64,000 nucleotides of DNA from Henricia sp. BOLD:AAB3569. Lineage: Eukaryota > Echinodermata > Asteroidea > Spinulosida > Echinasteridae. The notes under the pieces are model-generated. The model did no database searches. It saw only the letters and a program-made list of their open reading frames with translations, and had not been told where the DNA came from. Below, one piece after another: positions 44,301-52,810 of this stretch; positions within the stretch are counted from its first letter, which is position 1; every line of letters begins with the position of its first letter. The stretch covers positions 2,666,001 through 2,730,000 of the forward strand of contig JBBELK010000454.1 of the NCBI GenBank assembly GCA_037783545.1, in the 5' to 3' direction. Position numbers and translations under genes: made by a program.

Positions 44301-47300
44301 ATTGATGTCATATTAGGCTTCTTCCTTTCTTTGTGCAGGATGAAAGATTAGAAACATTTAAAATCAACGCCTGGTTGACCATGGTAAGTATTTAAAAATA
44401 GGCTCCGGTACCTGAAGTATAATTTGAGCGATTATTGAAAATATCTGATTCTTTCACATTTGTGAGTAAAAAAAAATTTATTTTATATATATATTTTTTT
44501 GGGGTCAAAGATTGGGATTTGGCAGTGTAGAAAATATAATACAGTGCATGACTTCATACGCATCAAGTGTTACCTATACCTTTACAAATACGCAGAAGAC
44601 CCGGGGCAAAAGATGATCACTTCACGATGGATGCTCACTTAACGAGGGATGGTCACTTATTTATTTTTTTATTTTACAATTTTTGACAAAGTCAAGGGTT
44701 GTGGAAGAGACTTGAAAGTCTATTTTAAAACCACTCCCCGGATAAAATCCGTATAAATTAAGACCGAAAAAAATATACATATAAAAATAAGATTAGAAAA
44801 ATTCTTAGTTAAAAATTAATATAAGCAGACATATATATGTGTCTGTTTTCAATAAATAGAGAGACCTTTTCCTACAGGATTATATCTCTGTACAATGTCA
44901 TTCATCTTCTCTCAAAACAAAAGAAATATCTTAAGATGGATCTAAGGAGATCTTACGAATAGTGTCACAACATACCTTCCTGAAAGCCCTATGTACAAAT
45001 TTCCAATATACCGTATGTAACAAGGACACAAAAAAATGTCACAAAGGGTGTGTCCTATGTTACATACGTTAAATAGGAAATTTGTACACAGAATTTTTAG
45101 AAAGGTATGTTGTTGCACTATTTGTTGCTTAAGTTATCTTTTTAGATCTGTCTTAAGATATTTCTTTTGTTTTGAGAGAAGATAACTTTCAAAGAAATCT
45201 TTATGGTTTCCCGCGCATTTTTTTTCCTTTTAGAGATGGAAAGATGAATACCTGGTGTGGCACCCAAGTGACTACAACGGACTGAGGAATTTCAAAATCT
45301 CAAAGGACAAAATATGGATGCCTGATTTGTGGTTGTACAATAAGTAAGTCGAGACGAGACATTTCGGAGCCGGACGTTATCAGAGTTATATATTATCAGG
45401 GTTGTGGGCGAGTCATCACAAGTCAATAAATTAAATTAAAATAAATTTAAAATCCCGAGTCCTTCCCGAGTCCTTCCCGAGTCCTTCCCGAGTCCTTCCC
45501 GAGTCCTTCCCGAGTCAGTCCCGAGTCCTTCCCGAGTCAGTCCCGAGTCAGTCCCGAGTCAGTCCCGAGTCAGTCCCGAGTCAGTCCCGAGTCAGTCCCG
45601 AGTCAGTCCCGAGTCAGTCCCGAGTCAGTCCCGAGTCAGTCCCGAGTCAGTCCCGAGTCAGTCCCGAGTCAGTCCCGAGTCAGTCCCGAGTCAGTCCCGA
45701 GTCCATCCCAAGTCCATCCCAAGTCCATCCCGCGTCTATCCCGAGTCTATCCTGCAAAAAGTGAGGTGTTATGTTAAAACATTGTTTTTCCTTCTGGGTG
45801 CGTTAGATGCACTTACTTCACTATATGGATAAAAAAAAACTAGCGTGTACACAACAGTCGCCCGTCACTATATGAATTTCGTATATGATATGTAACAACA
45901 TTCATGATAGGACAGTTCTGATGCACAGCTGAAAAAAATAACTAATGTTGTTGTTGTTGTATATTTTATGGCATCTTCGGCAACTAAGGCCCTTTATGCC
46001 ATCAACTATACGGTCTTAGCTTTAACTATACTATATTATCAACTTGAGATGACGAAGAAGGAGTTGCAGTTTTAGAAGTGGGAGGAAAACCCCCAGAGAA
46101 ATGCCCCAGGGGAAAACCCACGCGGTCAAGTAGGGACTGCAAACCCAATCCACATACACCCCCCGGATTCGAACCCGGGACCCCAGAGGTGAAAGGCGAG
46201 GAAAGAACCCGTACGCCAACCCGACCGCCAAATAACCAATCAAAAGAAATGTCCTTTTATAGCGCAGGGAGTCGGTACGAGGATTACGCAAAAAATTCCA
46301 TCTGCAGCGTGTATTTCGATGGAACAGTCGTCTGGCAATCGCCGTCAATCATCAAAACGCACTGTCAAATGGATGTGACGAACTTCCCGTTCGACAGACA
46401 GACGTGTTCGGTTCAGTTCGGGCCGTGGCAACATGGCGCACACGAGATTGTTCTGGAAGGAACTGGTATGATTTTGACGAAATTTATCATTATTAATATC
46501 AGTGTCATTTGATGGTGCCATTGGAAGAATGTTCATATGGCTGTATTAAAGCCGGCAGATTTTTCAATATCCTTTAAAAAAAATCTTGGCTAATTTTGAA
46601 TTTAGAGCGACCGCGCCAGTGCACTGTGCTTTCCATAAACATTCTTTAGTTTAGTCTGCGACTGTTAATTTTGTCGATTCGACCATTTTTAAACCGTCCT
46701 GTAAGGCAAGAACCCGCTGGTTACCGGTAGCCGTGTCTTCATAGCGAATTTGTAAAATACAGCAGGGAACCAGGGAATTATGTCCTTTATGGTAAAACAA
46801 ATGTGTTATTATTATTACATGTATTATTAACTCTTTCTAGTATTGAAACTAAGAATTTCCCAAAAGTGCCCGAGGCACTGTAACTCGTAAGCCTGAAGAA
46901 TTCCTGTGAAGAGAAGACGATGAAGAATTTCGTAGGTTTAGAGGTGAGAGGAAAACCCTACAAAACCCGCACAGGGAAAAACCCACAGAATCAAGCTGAC
47001 CCGGACGGGATTCGAACCCGGACCACAGAGGTGGAAGGCGAGGTCAGTACCACCACGCCAGCCTTATTTTCCATGTGACTATAACTATCTTTTATCACCG
47101 ATCTAGGTTCGGCAGACCGGTACCTCCGCAGTTCGGGCGAGTGGTCCCTAATGCATTTCAACGCCTCAAACGGCATGGAGGGGTACCAGATCTACCCGGA
47201 CGATCCCATAGTCATGTTCACGTTCGTCACTTACTCCGTGGAACTCCGGCGAATTCCGACCTACTTCGTGTTTTACTTGATCATGCCGTGTGTGCTCATC

Positions 47301-48576
47301 GCCTGCACTACGCTGCTTAGTTTTTTCCTTCCGGCCGAATCCGGCGAAAAAATCAGTCTTAGCATCACTGTTCTGCTGTCCTTGACCGTGTTTTTGCTGC
47401 TGGTTGCAGAATTATTGCCCCCATCCGGAGCGGTGCCTATCATAGGTAAGTTGACAAGGCTCAAGTCCTCACAAGTCAATTAGTCTCAGTGCTGTCACCA
47501 AGGCTTTCCCTATGCCACCACAAGGCAACTCCATGGGTCTCAGTGCTGTAGTAAAGGTTTTCACATTCAAGTTCATAGGCCCAGCAAGTCCTTACAACTT
47601 CATTGGTCTCAGTGTTGAAGTCAATGCTTTTACTAGGTCATCACTTTTGCCCTACAAGTCCACACAACTCCATGGGTCTCAGTGCTTGAAGGTGTCACAG
47701 GGCCCTGCAAGTTCTCACAACTTCATGGCTTTGGGTTTAAGGTGCAAGGTGCAAGCTACACCAATGACGGCAATAATAGCGTCATAACATTTGTTTAAAA
47801 TGTTTGAACAGTTTGTGGAGAAAACCTGGTCAGATATCCTTTTGCTGTATTTAGGTTTACATTTTGATAGAGTGGGTTACCAACTGATTTGTGTCAAACT
47901 TCCCATTTTCTTTAGTATAAAATGTTGAATAAATTTTGCTTCTGATTTCTTTACAGCTATCTACTACGCTTCCACAATGGTTATGGTGTCACTGTCCTTA
48001 GCCATGTCAGTCGTGGTTCTTAACCTACACCACATGGGACCGGCTGCCCAACCAGTGCCGGAATGGTTGCGCAAAATCATGATCAGCAAAATCGGTAGAC
48101 TCATCCTTATGAGACGAATCACTACCTTAGAACCCAGAGATCGCGGAATCATTGATTCCAAAAAGAGAAACGGTTGCGCTGGCAAGCGAGGGAGCAAACG
48201 ATCCCACAAAAACGTGTTCTCCAACCCGGATCTGAAAGGCACGTTTGAGAACGATCACGTCGTGATCGGGAACAGCTCGTCCTCTGAGGACGAGGTTGAC
48301 ACGCGCCGAGGTCGCCTGCTCGCAGGTCAACGCATGAGGGCGATATCACAACCAAACTTCGCGCATGCCGAGTTTAACACGCGTCAAATGAACATGTTGC
48401 GGCAGATTTTGGAGGAGTTTCGGTGCATTCGGCAAAATATGCACGAACGGGAGGCTGATGAAACACTGCGCGCGGAATGGAAACAAGTAGCATTGGTAGT
48501 GGACCGCATTTTCATGATGCTGTACGTTATAGGCATGGTGTCGACTATTTTCATCATCACCGGGCATATCACATGA
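32278..48576 (+). CDS. Nicotinic acetylcholine receptor-like Cys-loop channel subunit (7-exon model, 514 aa)
   Basis: Exons 32278-32356, 43676-43824, 44339-44383, 45234-45343, 46263-46465, 47107-47445, 47957-48576. All junctions are in phase, and exons of 45 and 110 bp match the classical nicotinic gene layout. Domains: signal peptide (1-26), ligand-binding domain to about 244, Cys-loop C162-C176 with FPFD (169-172), TM1 about 245-271, pore helix TM2 from GEK (275-277) to about 298, TM3 about 309-331, basic cytoplasmic loop, TM4 about 488-510. The GEK motif indicates cation selectivity. Loop C (208-232) has no adjacent cysteine pair, so by family knowledge it is a non-alpha subunit, probably needing partners to bind acetylcholine. 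Expected at the plasma membrane. Exons 2-7 are secure; exon 1 is a good but unproven candidate 11.3 kb upstream. Confidence 0.88.
32760..32782. repeat. Poly-G run
   Basis: About 20 G with one early T, within receptor intron 1. Confidence 0.85.
32828..32902. repeat. Short near-perfect hairpin
   Basis: CAATTCGTGCC, CGAAATACG and AGCTCCAT pair with ATGGAGCT, CGTATTTCG and GGCACGAATT around a loop of about 9 nt. Two or three mismatches in roughly 30 pairs. Confidence 0.75.
33027..33265 (-). mobile_element. MITE M3 copy, partial
   Basis: Contains AGGTGTTGAGATTTTGATAC, CATAAAGCAGTGCAGTAATT and CCAAATTGGAGATTGCCGA; the terminal inverted ends are not seen. Confidence 0.65.
33266..34762. other. Receptor intron 1, no feature recognised
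   Basis: Includes a CpG-richer patch at 33350-33540. No domain is visible in the 99-codon minus-strand frame across it. Confidence 0.4.
34763..35136. mobile_element. Palindromic MITE with TA target, about 120-bp inverted ends
   Basis: TAGGGTGTCCTGAAAAAAT ... ATTTTTCGGGACACCCTGTA. Inverted arms continue through GAATCTATGTTTCCCCGG, GGGAATCTTCTTGCATGAAA and GCATCGAGATCAGACAAGCG. TA flanks and the GGGTGTCC end fit a Tc1/mariner-type element; no ORF. Confidence 0.8.
35194..35234. repeat. Short hairpin
   Basis: GATCTTGAGACAG and CTGTCTCAAGATC pair almost perfectly around CAGCCCTA. Confidence 0.7.
35240..36739. other. Receptor intron 1, no feature recognised
   Basis: AT-rich intronic sequence. 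Frames on - at 35971-36186 and 36450-36665 show no known domain. Confidence 0.4.
36740..37010 (+). mobile_element. Degraded transposase 3' fragment, possibly Tc1-like, copy 1
   Basis: A frame near 36870-36960 reads VVHPASAALTE in one frame and WYTLPQRLLRRLMQSALPQEL in another, reminiscent of the C-terminal W-x2-LPQ..L..S.P.. region of Tc1-type transposases. A related fragment is at 42165-42385. Broken and short; identity tentative. Confidence 0.35.
37011..39507. other. Receptor intron 1, AT-rich DNA
   Basis: No gene or named repeat seen in about 2.5 kb. A TTATTTATTT-rich low-complexity patch lies near 37965-38015. Confidence 0.4.
39508..39654. mobile_element. Palindromic MITE M5, copy 2
   Basis: TATAGACCTTTTGCACTGGC ... 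GCGCGAAGGGTATA, the same arms and interior (CCTGCATGACACACGGTGAC) as 5891-6039. Confidence 0.75.
40337..40650. repeat. Dispersed repeat M4 copy
   Basis: Matches the 5125 copy through GAAATTTCAGCTACACAGAT, ATCCATGCATGGTTTTTGTG and GTAGCATTTTGGGTCATTGC. Confidence 0.6.
40985..41104. mobile_element. Inverted-repeat element, about 120 bp
   Basis: TTGCGGCATTGTTCTAGTCC is mirrored by GGACTAGCATGCAGCAA, with ATTGTTT/AAACAAT continuing inwards. Confidence 0.65.
41225..41371. mobile_element. Inverted-repeat element, about 147 bp
   Basis: GTGTATAGAATAGCTGACATCTTGTGG pairs with CCACAAGATGGCAGCTATTCGATAC; the interior loop is unpaired. Confidence 0.65.
42165..42385 (+). mobile_element. Degraded transposase 3' fragment, copy 2
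   Basis: Parallel to 36740-37010 (CAACCTGCCTCAGCGGCTCT, GATAAAAATGTTACAT, ATCTTTCGGTCAG). Translation shows WRNLPQRL followed by an in-frame stop, so it is a pseudogene remnant. Confidence 0.35.
42690..43000 (-). repeat. Dispersed repeat M6, copy 2
   Basis: Inverted relative to 27490-27770, with the same landmarks. Confidence 0.65.
43085..43245 (-). mobile_element. SINE-like tRNA-derived repeat S2, copy 1
   Basis: GGGAGGAAAACCCCCCAGGG, CCCACGCGGTCAAGTAGG and a B-box-like AATCGAGCCCGG. The same order of blocks occurs at 46060-46235 and 46930-47066. Confidence 0.6.
43676..43824 (+). CDS. Receptor exon 2 (N-terminal helix and first strands)
   Basis: The acceptor CCATTTGCAG and donor GATGTG|GTAAGT bound it. 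Encodes the EYHRRLRSDLF helix and MQFFVAQVLDV, equivalent to the strand ending in DV of nicotinic subunits. Confidence 0.93.
44339..44383 (+). CDS. Receptor exon 3 (45 bp)
   Basis: Encodes DERLETFKINAWLTM between CTTTGTGCAG and GTAAGT. The 45-bp size is the classical length for this exon in nicotinic genes. Confidence 0.93.
44903..45184. mobile_element. Foldback element FB, copy 2
   Basis: ATCTTCTCTCAAAACAAAAG and its complement CTTTTGTTTTGAGAGAAGAT are the outer arms; inner arms share TACAAATTTCCAATAT with FB copy 1. Lies in receptor intron 3, ending about 50 bp from exon 4. Confidence 0.8.
45234..45343 (+). CDS. Receptor exon 4 (loop D to loop A)
   Basis: 110 bp between TTTCCTTTTAG and AATAA|GTAAGT. 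Encodes RWKDEYLVWHPSDYNGL and IWMPDLWLYN, matching the WTD..L.W and W.PD..LYN signatures of the family. Confidence 0.95.
45453..45752. repeat. 11-bp tandem repeat TCCCGAGTCAG
   Basis: About 27 units in receptor intron 4. The left part is CCTTCCCGAGT, the middle CAGTCCCGAGT and the right end CCATCCC.AGT, so three variants are arranged in blocks. Confidence 0.95.
46060..46235 (-). mobile_element. SINE-like repeat S2, copy 2
   Basis: Contains CACGCGGTCAAGTAGGGACT, a well-kept B box complement (GGATTCGAACCCGGGACCC) and GCCAACCCGACCGCC. It ends only about 27 bp before the exon 5 acceptor. Confidence 0.7.
46263..46465 (+). CDS. Receptor exon 5 (loop B and Cys-loop)
   Basis: The acceptor GTCCTTTTATAG follows directly after SINE S2. 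Encodes the Cys-loop CQMDVTNFPFDRQTC and FGPWQHGA (loop B tryptophan). Confidence 0.95.
46930..47066 (-). mobile_element. SINE-like repeat S2, copy 3
   Basis: GAGGAAAACCC, GGGATTCGAACCCGGACCAC, GTGGAAGGCGAGGTCAGTAC. Ends about 40 bp before exon 6. Confidence 0.65.
47107..47445 (+). CDS. Receptor exon 6 (loop C, TM1, TM2)
   Basis: Bounded by ACCGATCTAG and ATAG|GTAAGT. Encodes loop C without a cysteine pair, RRIPTYFVFYLIMPCVLIA (TM1) and GEKISLSITVLLSLTVFLLL (TM2). Confidence 0.96.
47446..47770. repeat. Degenerate about 80-bp repeat in intron 6
   Basis: Recurring CAACTCCATGGGTCTCAGTGCT and CAAGTCCTCACAA-like words, four imperfect units, starting right at the donor site. Confidence 0.6.
47957..48576 (+). 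CDS. Receptor exon 7 (TM3, cytoplasmic loop, TM4, stop)
   Basis: The acceptor TTTCTTTACAG opens a 620-bp terminal exon. TM3 (STMVMVSLSLAMSVVVLNL) is followed by a Lys/Arg-rich loop with an SSSSEDE acidic patch (possible kinase site, inference), an amphipathic segment and TM4 (FMMLYVIGMVSTIFIITG). TGA at 48574-48576. Confidence 0.96.
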
Positions 48577-49017
48577 AATAGCCATCGTAGTGCACGTTCT
48601 GGATGAAACCTCATACTCGCCATAATATCGGAATTGTCTTCCAGCAGCTAATACATACAACGATTATTTTATGATCGACTTTCATGGATGTATTTCTTTT
48701 TAAATTCCGGAGAGAAGTGCGCACTCGGAACCCACTTACAACAGCAGAGAGCGCTGTCTTTTTTCTGTGGATTTATTTGCTATTCGACCTACGACCTGTA
48801 ACACAGCTGAGTGGCTGGAAACTTACATCTCGTGTTTGCTACATGTACATGTTTGCTGCATCATTCTCGGGCAGTTTTGTTCCTGGGAATTATTGCAACC
48901 CTTTCCAAGATGCGTCACATAAAATGTAGTCCAACTTTCGAAAAAAATCATACCTCCTTTGAGATACATGTATTTTTTTTCGTTGGTTTATCGGCAGTTT
49001 GAAGTAGGCCTAGTAGT

Positions 49018-49023
49018 AATAAA
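49018..49023 (+). promoter_or_regulatory. Candidate polyadenylation signal of the receptor gene
   Basis: AATAAA 441 bases after the stop codon; nearest canonical hexamer seen. Confidence 0.45.
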
Positions 49024-50157
49024 ATGTTGCAGTTATCTTCAAGTAGGGTGAAAATGTCAAGATAGATTTTTAATGCGAGTGCTATTTGCCAGTTTATTCA
49101 GTTATTCCTTTGTACTACATAATACTTGAGTGGGGTGTTTTTTTTTAGCTATTTGCTTATACACGCACCATTTACTTTGAGGACCAAGTGTAACCGCATT
49201 ATCGCGCAGAGTTCAACAATAATTACAGTGTCTGTTTATTTGCAATCATATGAACATTTTGTTTTAGTTGAAATAGGTGTTTTGCATAAATTATTTGATG
49301 TACATGTATAGATACAAACTAAACTGGAACCCAGGTATTTTTATTTTTAAAAACAACGAAAAACCTGAACAAAGTCACTATTTTGTACAGCAGTCATGTG
49401 AAACTTGTACGACCGGATTAGTATTAGCAACGCTGATGGCCATTTTTAAAGAATGTCTCATTTTCCGACGTTGATTTCCTTCTTTTTGTTTTAGAAATCG
49501 TCGGGAAAAAAAGAACACTGCAGTGGCTCTGTTTACATGTTTTCTGTTCATAATAATTCTTTATTTACAGCAAACTGCCTTCCTGGTTTTTGAAGGCATT
49601 TTAGGAGACAAGTACAGATGTTTAATATTGAGTAAAGTTTTACTTTGTAAGTAATTTTGGGATTTGTAACTTTTGTGTATGATGCATTGGATTCGGCCGG
49701 TACGATATTCCTTGCCAGTTTTTAATACATTATAATTTATTGTATGTAGTTGGTCTTGATTGAGTTATGAATAATTTATAAATAAGGAGTTCCATAGGTG
49801 GTTGAAAAATTACTGAAATTAGGAGACATGTTAGTGTTTTGACTTTTTCTTTCACAGGAAACATTACAGCAACATGTAAAATTTATTTAGTTTTGAGTTC
49901 AGTTATTGTGACTGAGATTATCAAAAATTGTCATAGATTCAAGTCAAAAACTGTGACTTTTTAAATAGGTAACTGGTGTTCACGGTTACAGTCTTATGAA
50001 AACTCACTTTGAACACCGTTTTTGAATTGTACAAGTTTTGCGCTTTTATTTGCTGATGTAATTTCCATATTCATGAGCAAAGTTGTGAGGTCCTGAAGTG
50101 ACGCAACACAAACAGCGCCCTCTCTTGGCGAAGAACGTCATGCTTCTTCCTTTTGAT
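49024..50157. other. Receptor 3' flank
   Basis: AT-rich, no gene. Could still be 3' UTR if a later polyadenylation site is used. Confidence 0.4.
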
Positions 50158-50290
50158 TTAAAGGCCCCAATATATCATTTACAAGATGAAACTTGTTCGT
50201 TATCATTGCTATCAACACTGAGTAAGAATTGTTTTAACTCATGAAGTAAAATGTTGGGTCGTTGCAAATGATACAGTGACCTTTAAATCC
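50158..50290. repeat. M4 fragment
   Basis: TAAAGGCCCCAATATATCAT, CATTGCTATCAACACTGAGT, AACTCATGAAGTAAAATGTT: the 3' third of M4. Confidence 0.55.
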
Positions 50291-50565
50291 AAAATAAAAT
50301 TTATACTTGTAAATGTTTGCATAATAATATTGAATACATTTTTTGACGAACCAACTCATTTAACATTAACTGATTTTCTTTGAGCGCAGGTTAATCTGAC
50401 TTGTATTTTTATGAAGATTTTTGAAGAGATTGTATTACAGTGAAGTAAAATCATCAGTTTCCAATCAGAAGGTCTGCCGTCAGAGTATTATTATTAGATC
50501 CGTATCTCATACAGTGCGCCACCAAGCGATTGGCTTCGAAAATGTTTGTGCACCTTGTAGTAGAT

Positions 50566-50655
50566 TGGTTCCCGATCCCTATAGATTGGTTCGCTTATTG
50601 CGAAAATATAGGGATCGGTAAAGGGCAGCCATGACGGGCAGAATTCTGCCCGTCA
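50566..50655. repeat. Double palindrome
   Basis: CCGATCCCTATA pairs with TATAGGGATCGG, and a perfect 24-bp palindrome centred on GCAGAATTCTGC lies at 50632-50655. A GCCATGACGG word links it loosely to MITE M5. Confidence 0.65.
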
Positions 50656-51757
50656 CGTGGTTATTATTATTTTGTTTATTTTTTTAGTAAGTGCGCAGAT
50701 TTTGCATTGACATTTGTAACTTGGCCGTGCGTGTCGAACATATCCAATTATGTAAATAAAGTACATTGCCTAAAGCAACGGGCTTGGCCAATTTTTAAAT
50801 ATAAAAAACACAATGCGCACGCGCAAAGACGACCAATTACAGATCAAGATGAAGCGCCCTTTACCTGTCCTTATATTCTCCTGTGTGGAATATGTGGACG
50901 GGAACCAGTCTAACCTTGTAGGTGAGCGGCAAACCCGCAAAAAGTCGCTTATTTTAGGAGTTTAATGTCCCCACCCTACATAAAGCAACACCATACACCA
51001 TTGTGGGCAGCTTAACTCGACAATAGTGCCATGAAAAGAACAGAAAGGTGAAAATATCAGATACAATTATTTGGAGTTTGACAAACTTTTGTCATCAACC
51101 AAAATATTTGTATTGTTAAAAATCGGTAAGTAGCATTCAAAAGTATTAACAAAAAATCAAATTGTGGAGGAAAATTGTTTAACCAGCCCATTTTAAATTA
51201 TAGAAGAATGCATTTTAAAAGTATTTTGACAATAATAAAAACATTATGGTAGTTTTTGTTTAGTGCACATATCTATTTAGCAGGATTCTTTTTGAGCTAT
51301 TGTCATTATTATCGCTATCAAGAAATCATCAGAATCATTTCGCAACATCTAGGCGGCTGCTTGCTATTACTATTAGCACACCAACTAACATCACTTTGAT
51401 TGCGACATTCCCCGTAACAGCTCCCAAAAACAATACTATCAAAGTGCTAACTCTTGGTGGCGCTATAAGCCCTATCACTCTTCATTTGAAGTCGCCTGGT
51501 GGCGGGCTTGGCGTGAATCATGTGCAGGAAATGTTCAGCTGGTTCAACAGACATGACAGAGACAAGACCGTTTCATAATGGATGTAGACTTTGTCTGATG
51601 GGAGGAAACGTGGAGGATTTGGGCGTTATATCAGAGCAAAATCTTGCGCTTTGCTTTCAATGCTGCAGCTAGCTTCCCAGAACCCGCAGTACCGCGCCAG
51701 GCATGCCAGGTAACAGTATGATTCATGCAATGATCAAACAGTATGTGCTGATGTGTA
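50656..51757. other. Intergenic, nothing recognised
   Basis: No gene or clear repeat. The 92-codon frame at 51300-51578 has no known domain. Confidence 0.4.
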
Positions 51758-51868
51758 ACGTAAATGTCGGCATAGTCGCCAGGTCCGTGGACCGTGAGAT
51801 CGCCACCCTATTCATCAGCAGTCATTATTCATCAATAGAGTGGCGATTTATACCGACATTTACGTTAT
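51758..51868. mobile_element. Hairpin element, about 110 bp
   Basis: AACGTAAATGTCGGCATAGT and CGCCA pair with TGGCGATTTATACCGACATTTACGTT. MITE-like. Confidence 0.65.
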
Positions 51869-52644
51869 GTGAATTTCCTTAAAAATTTATTTCAACATTT
51901 AAACATCGTTCACTGAGAACTGCCGTGATCGTAAACTTACAATGGATATTTACAAAAAAGCAAGTAAGTTTGTTTAATTTGTTTTTTGGGAGTTTAAGCC
52001 TGCAAGCAATGAATTAAAGGTCCATTTTATGGAACTAATATGTTGCATTCAATACCGTGTCAGCCATTGTTGAGCTACAGCGCCCTCTGTTGCCAGTAAA
52101 TCACACCTTGCTTAGCTAGGCTCCCTTGTTGACATATCCCTGACAATTTGAAGGCAATCAAGGGAGACCTCCTAGTATTAAATGGATTTATTTAATTAGT
52201 TCTCACTGTTAGATTCATTAATATTAGATTGAACAGGTGAACTCATTTTGTTTTAACAGTGAAACTACATGTATTTCCAGAGCTCCAGTGGTTATGAGTC
52301 ACAGTAATGACATTCCGCTTGTGCGTGCTCTTTGGACAGTGGATGCACGTCTTTAAGAAGGTGCCAACGCGAAGGATGCTGTTTCATGAATCTGGTGATT
52401 TGAAGGTATTTTCTCAGTTTGTACTGCTTTTCAACTTGACAAATTCATGACAAGTCAATTATAGACGAGTATCTGAGACACCCTGAACTAATTGGTCAAT
52501 TCAAGCGTTTAGTTGTTTGTTTGTTTTATGTTTTTGGATTGATTACCATGCATGGACACCCCAGATTTTCCTTGGTATGACATAAATCATGATTGTGAAA
52601 ATATTGGTTTGGTGATAAAAATGGAAAATTTACAGGGAGAATTT

Positions 52645-52810
52645 TCATGGTATTTTTTCCTTATACATTGAACAAAGATTTGAAGGAAATTACCTCCTAA
52701 AATCAACAGATCATCCAATTTTAAGATATACTTCCCACTTGCACTTTTGTCGCAAATGTTGCATTTCTGAGATAAATAAATGATAACATTACTGCATTAC
52801 TGTATAGAGT
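52645..52810. mobile_element. MITE M7 half copy
   Basis: Same order as the left arm of 23778-24190 (TTATACATTGAACAAAGATT, AAGATATACTTCCCACTTGC, TTTGTCGCAAATGTTGC), then breaks off. Confidence 0.7.
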
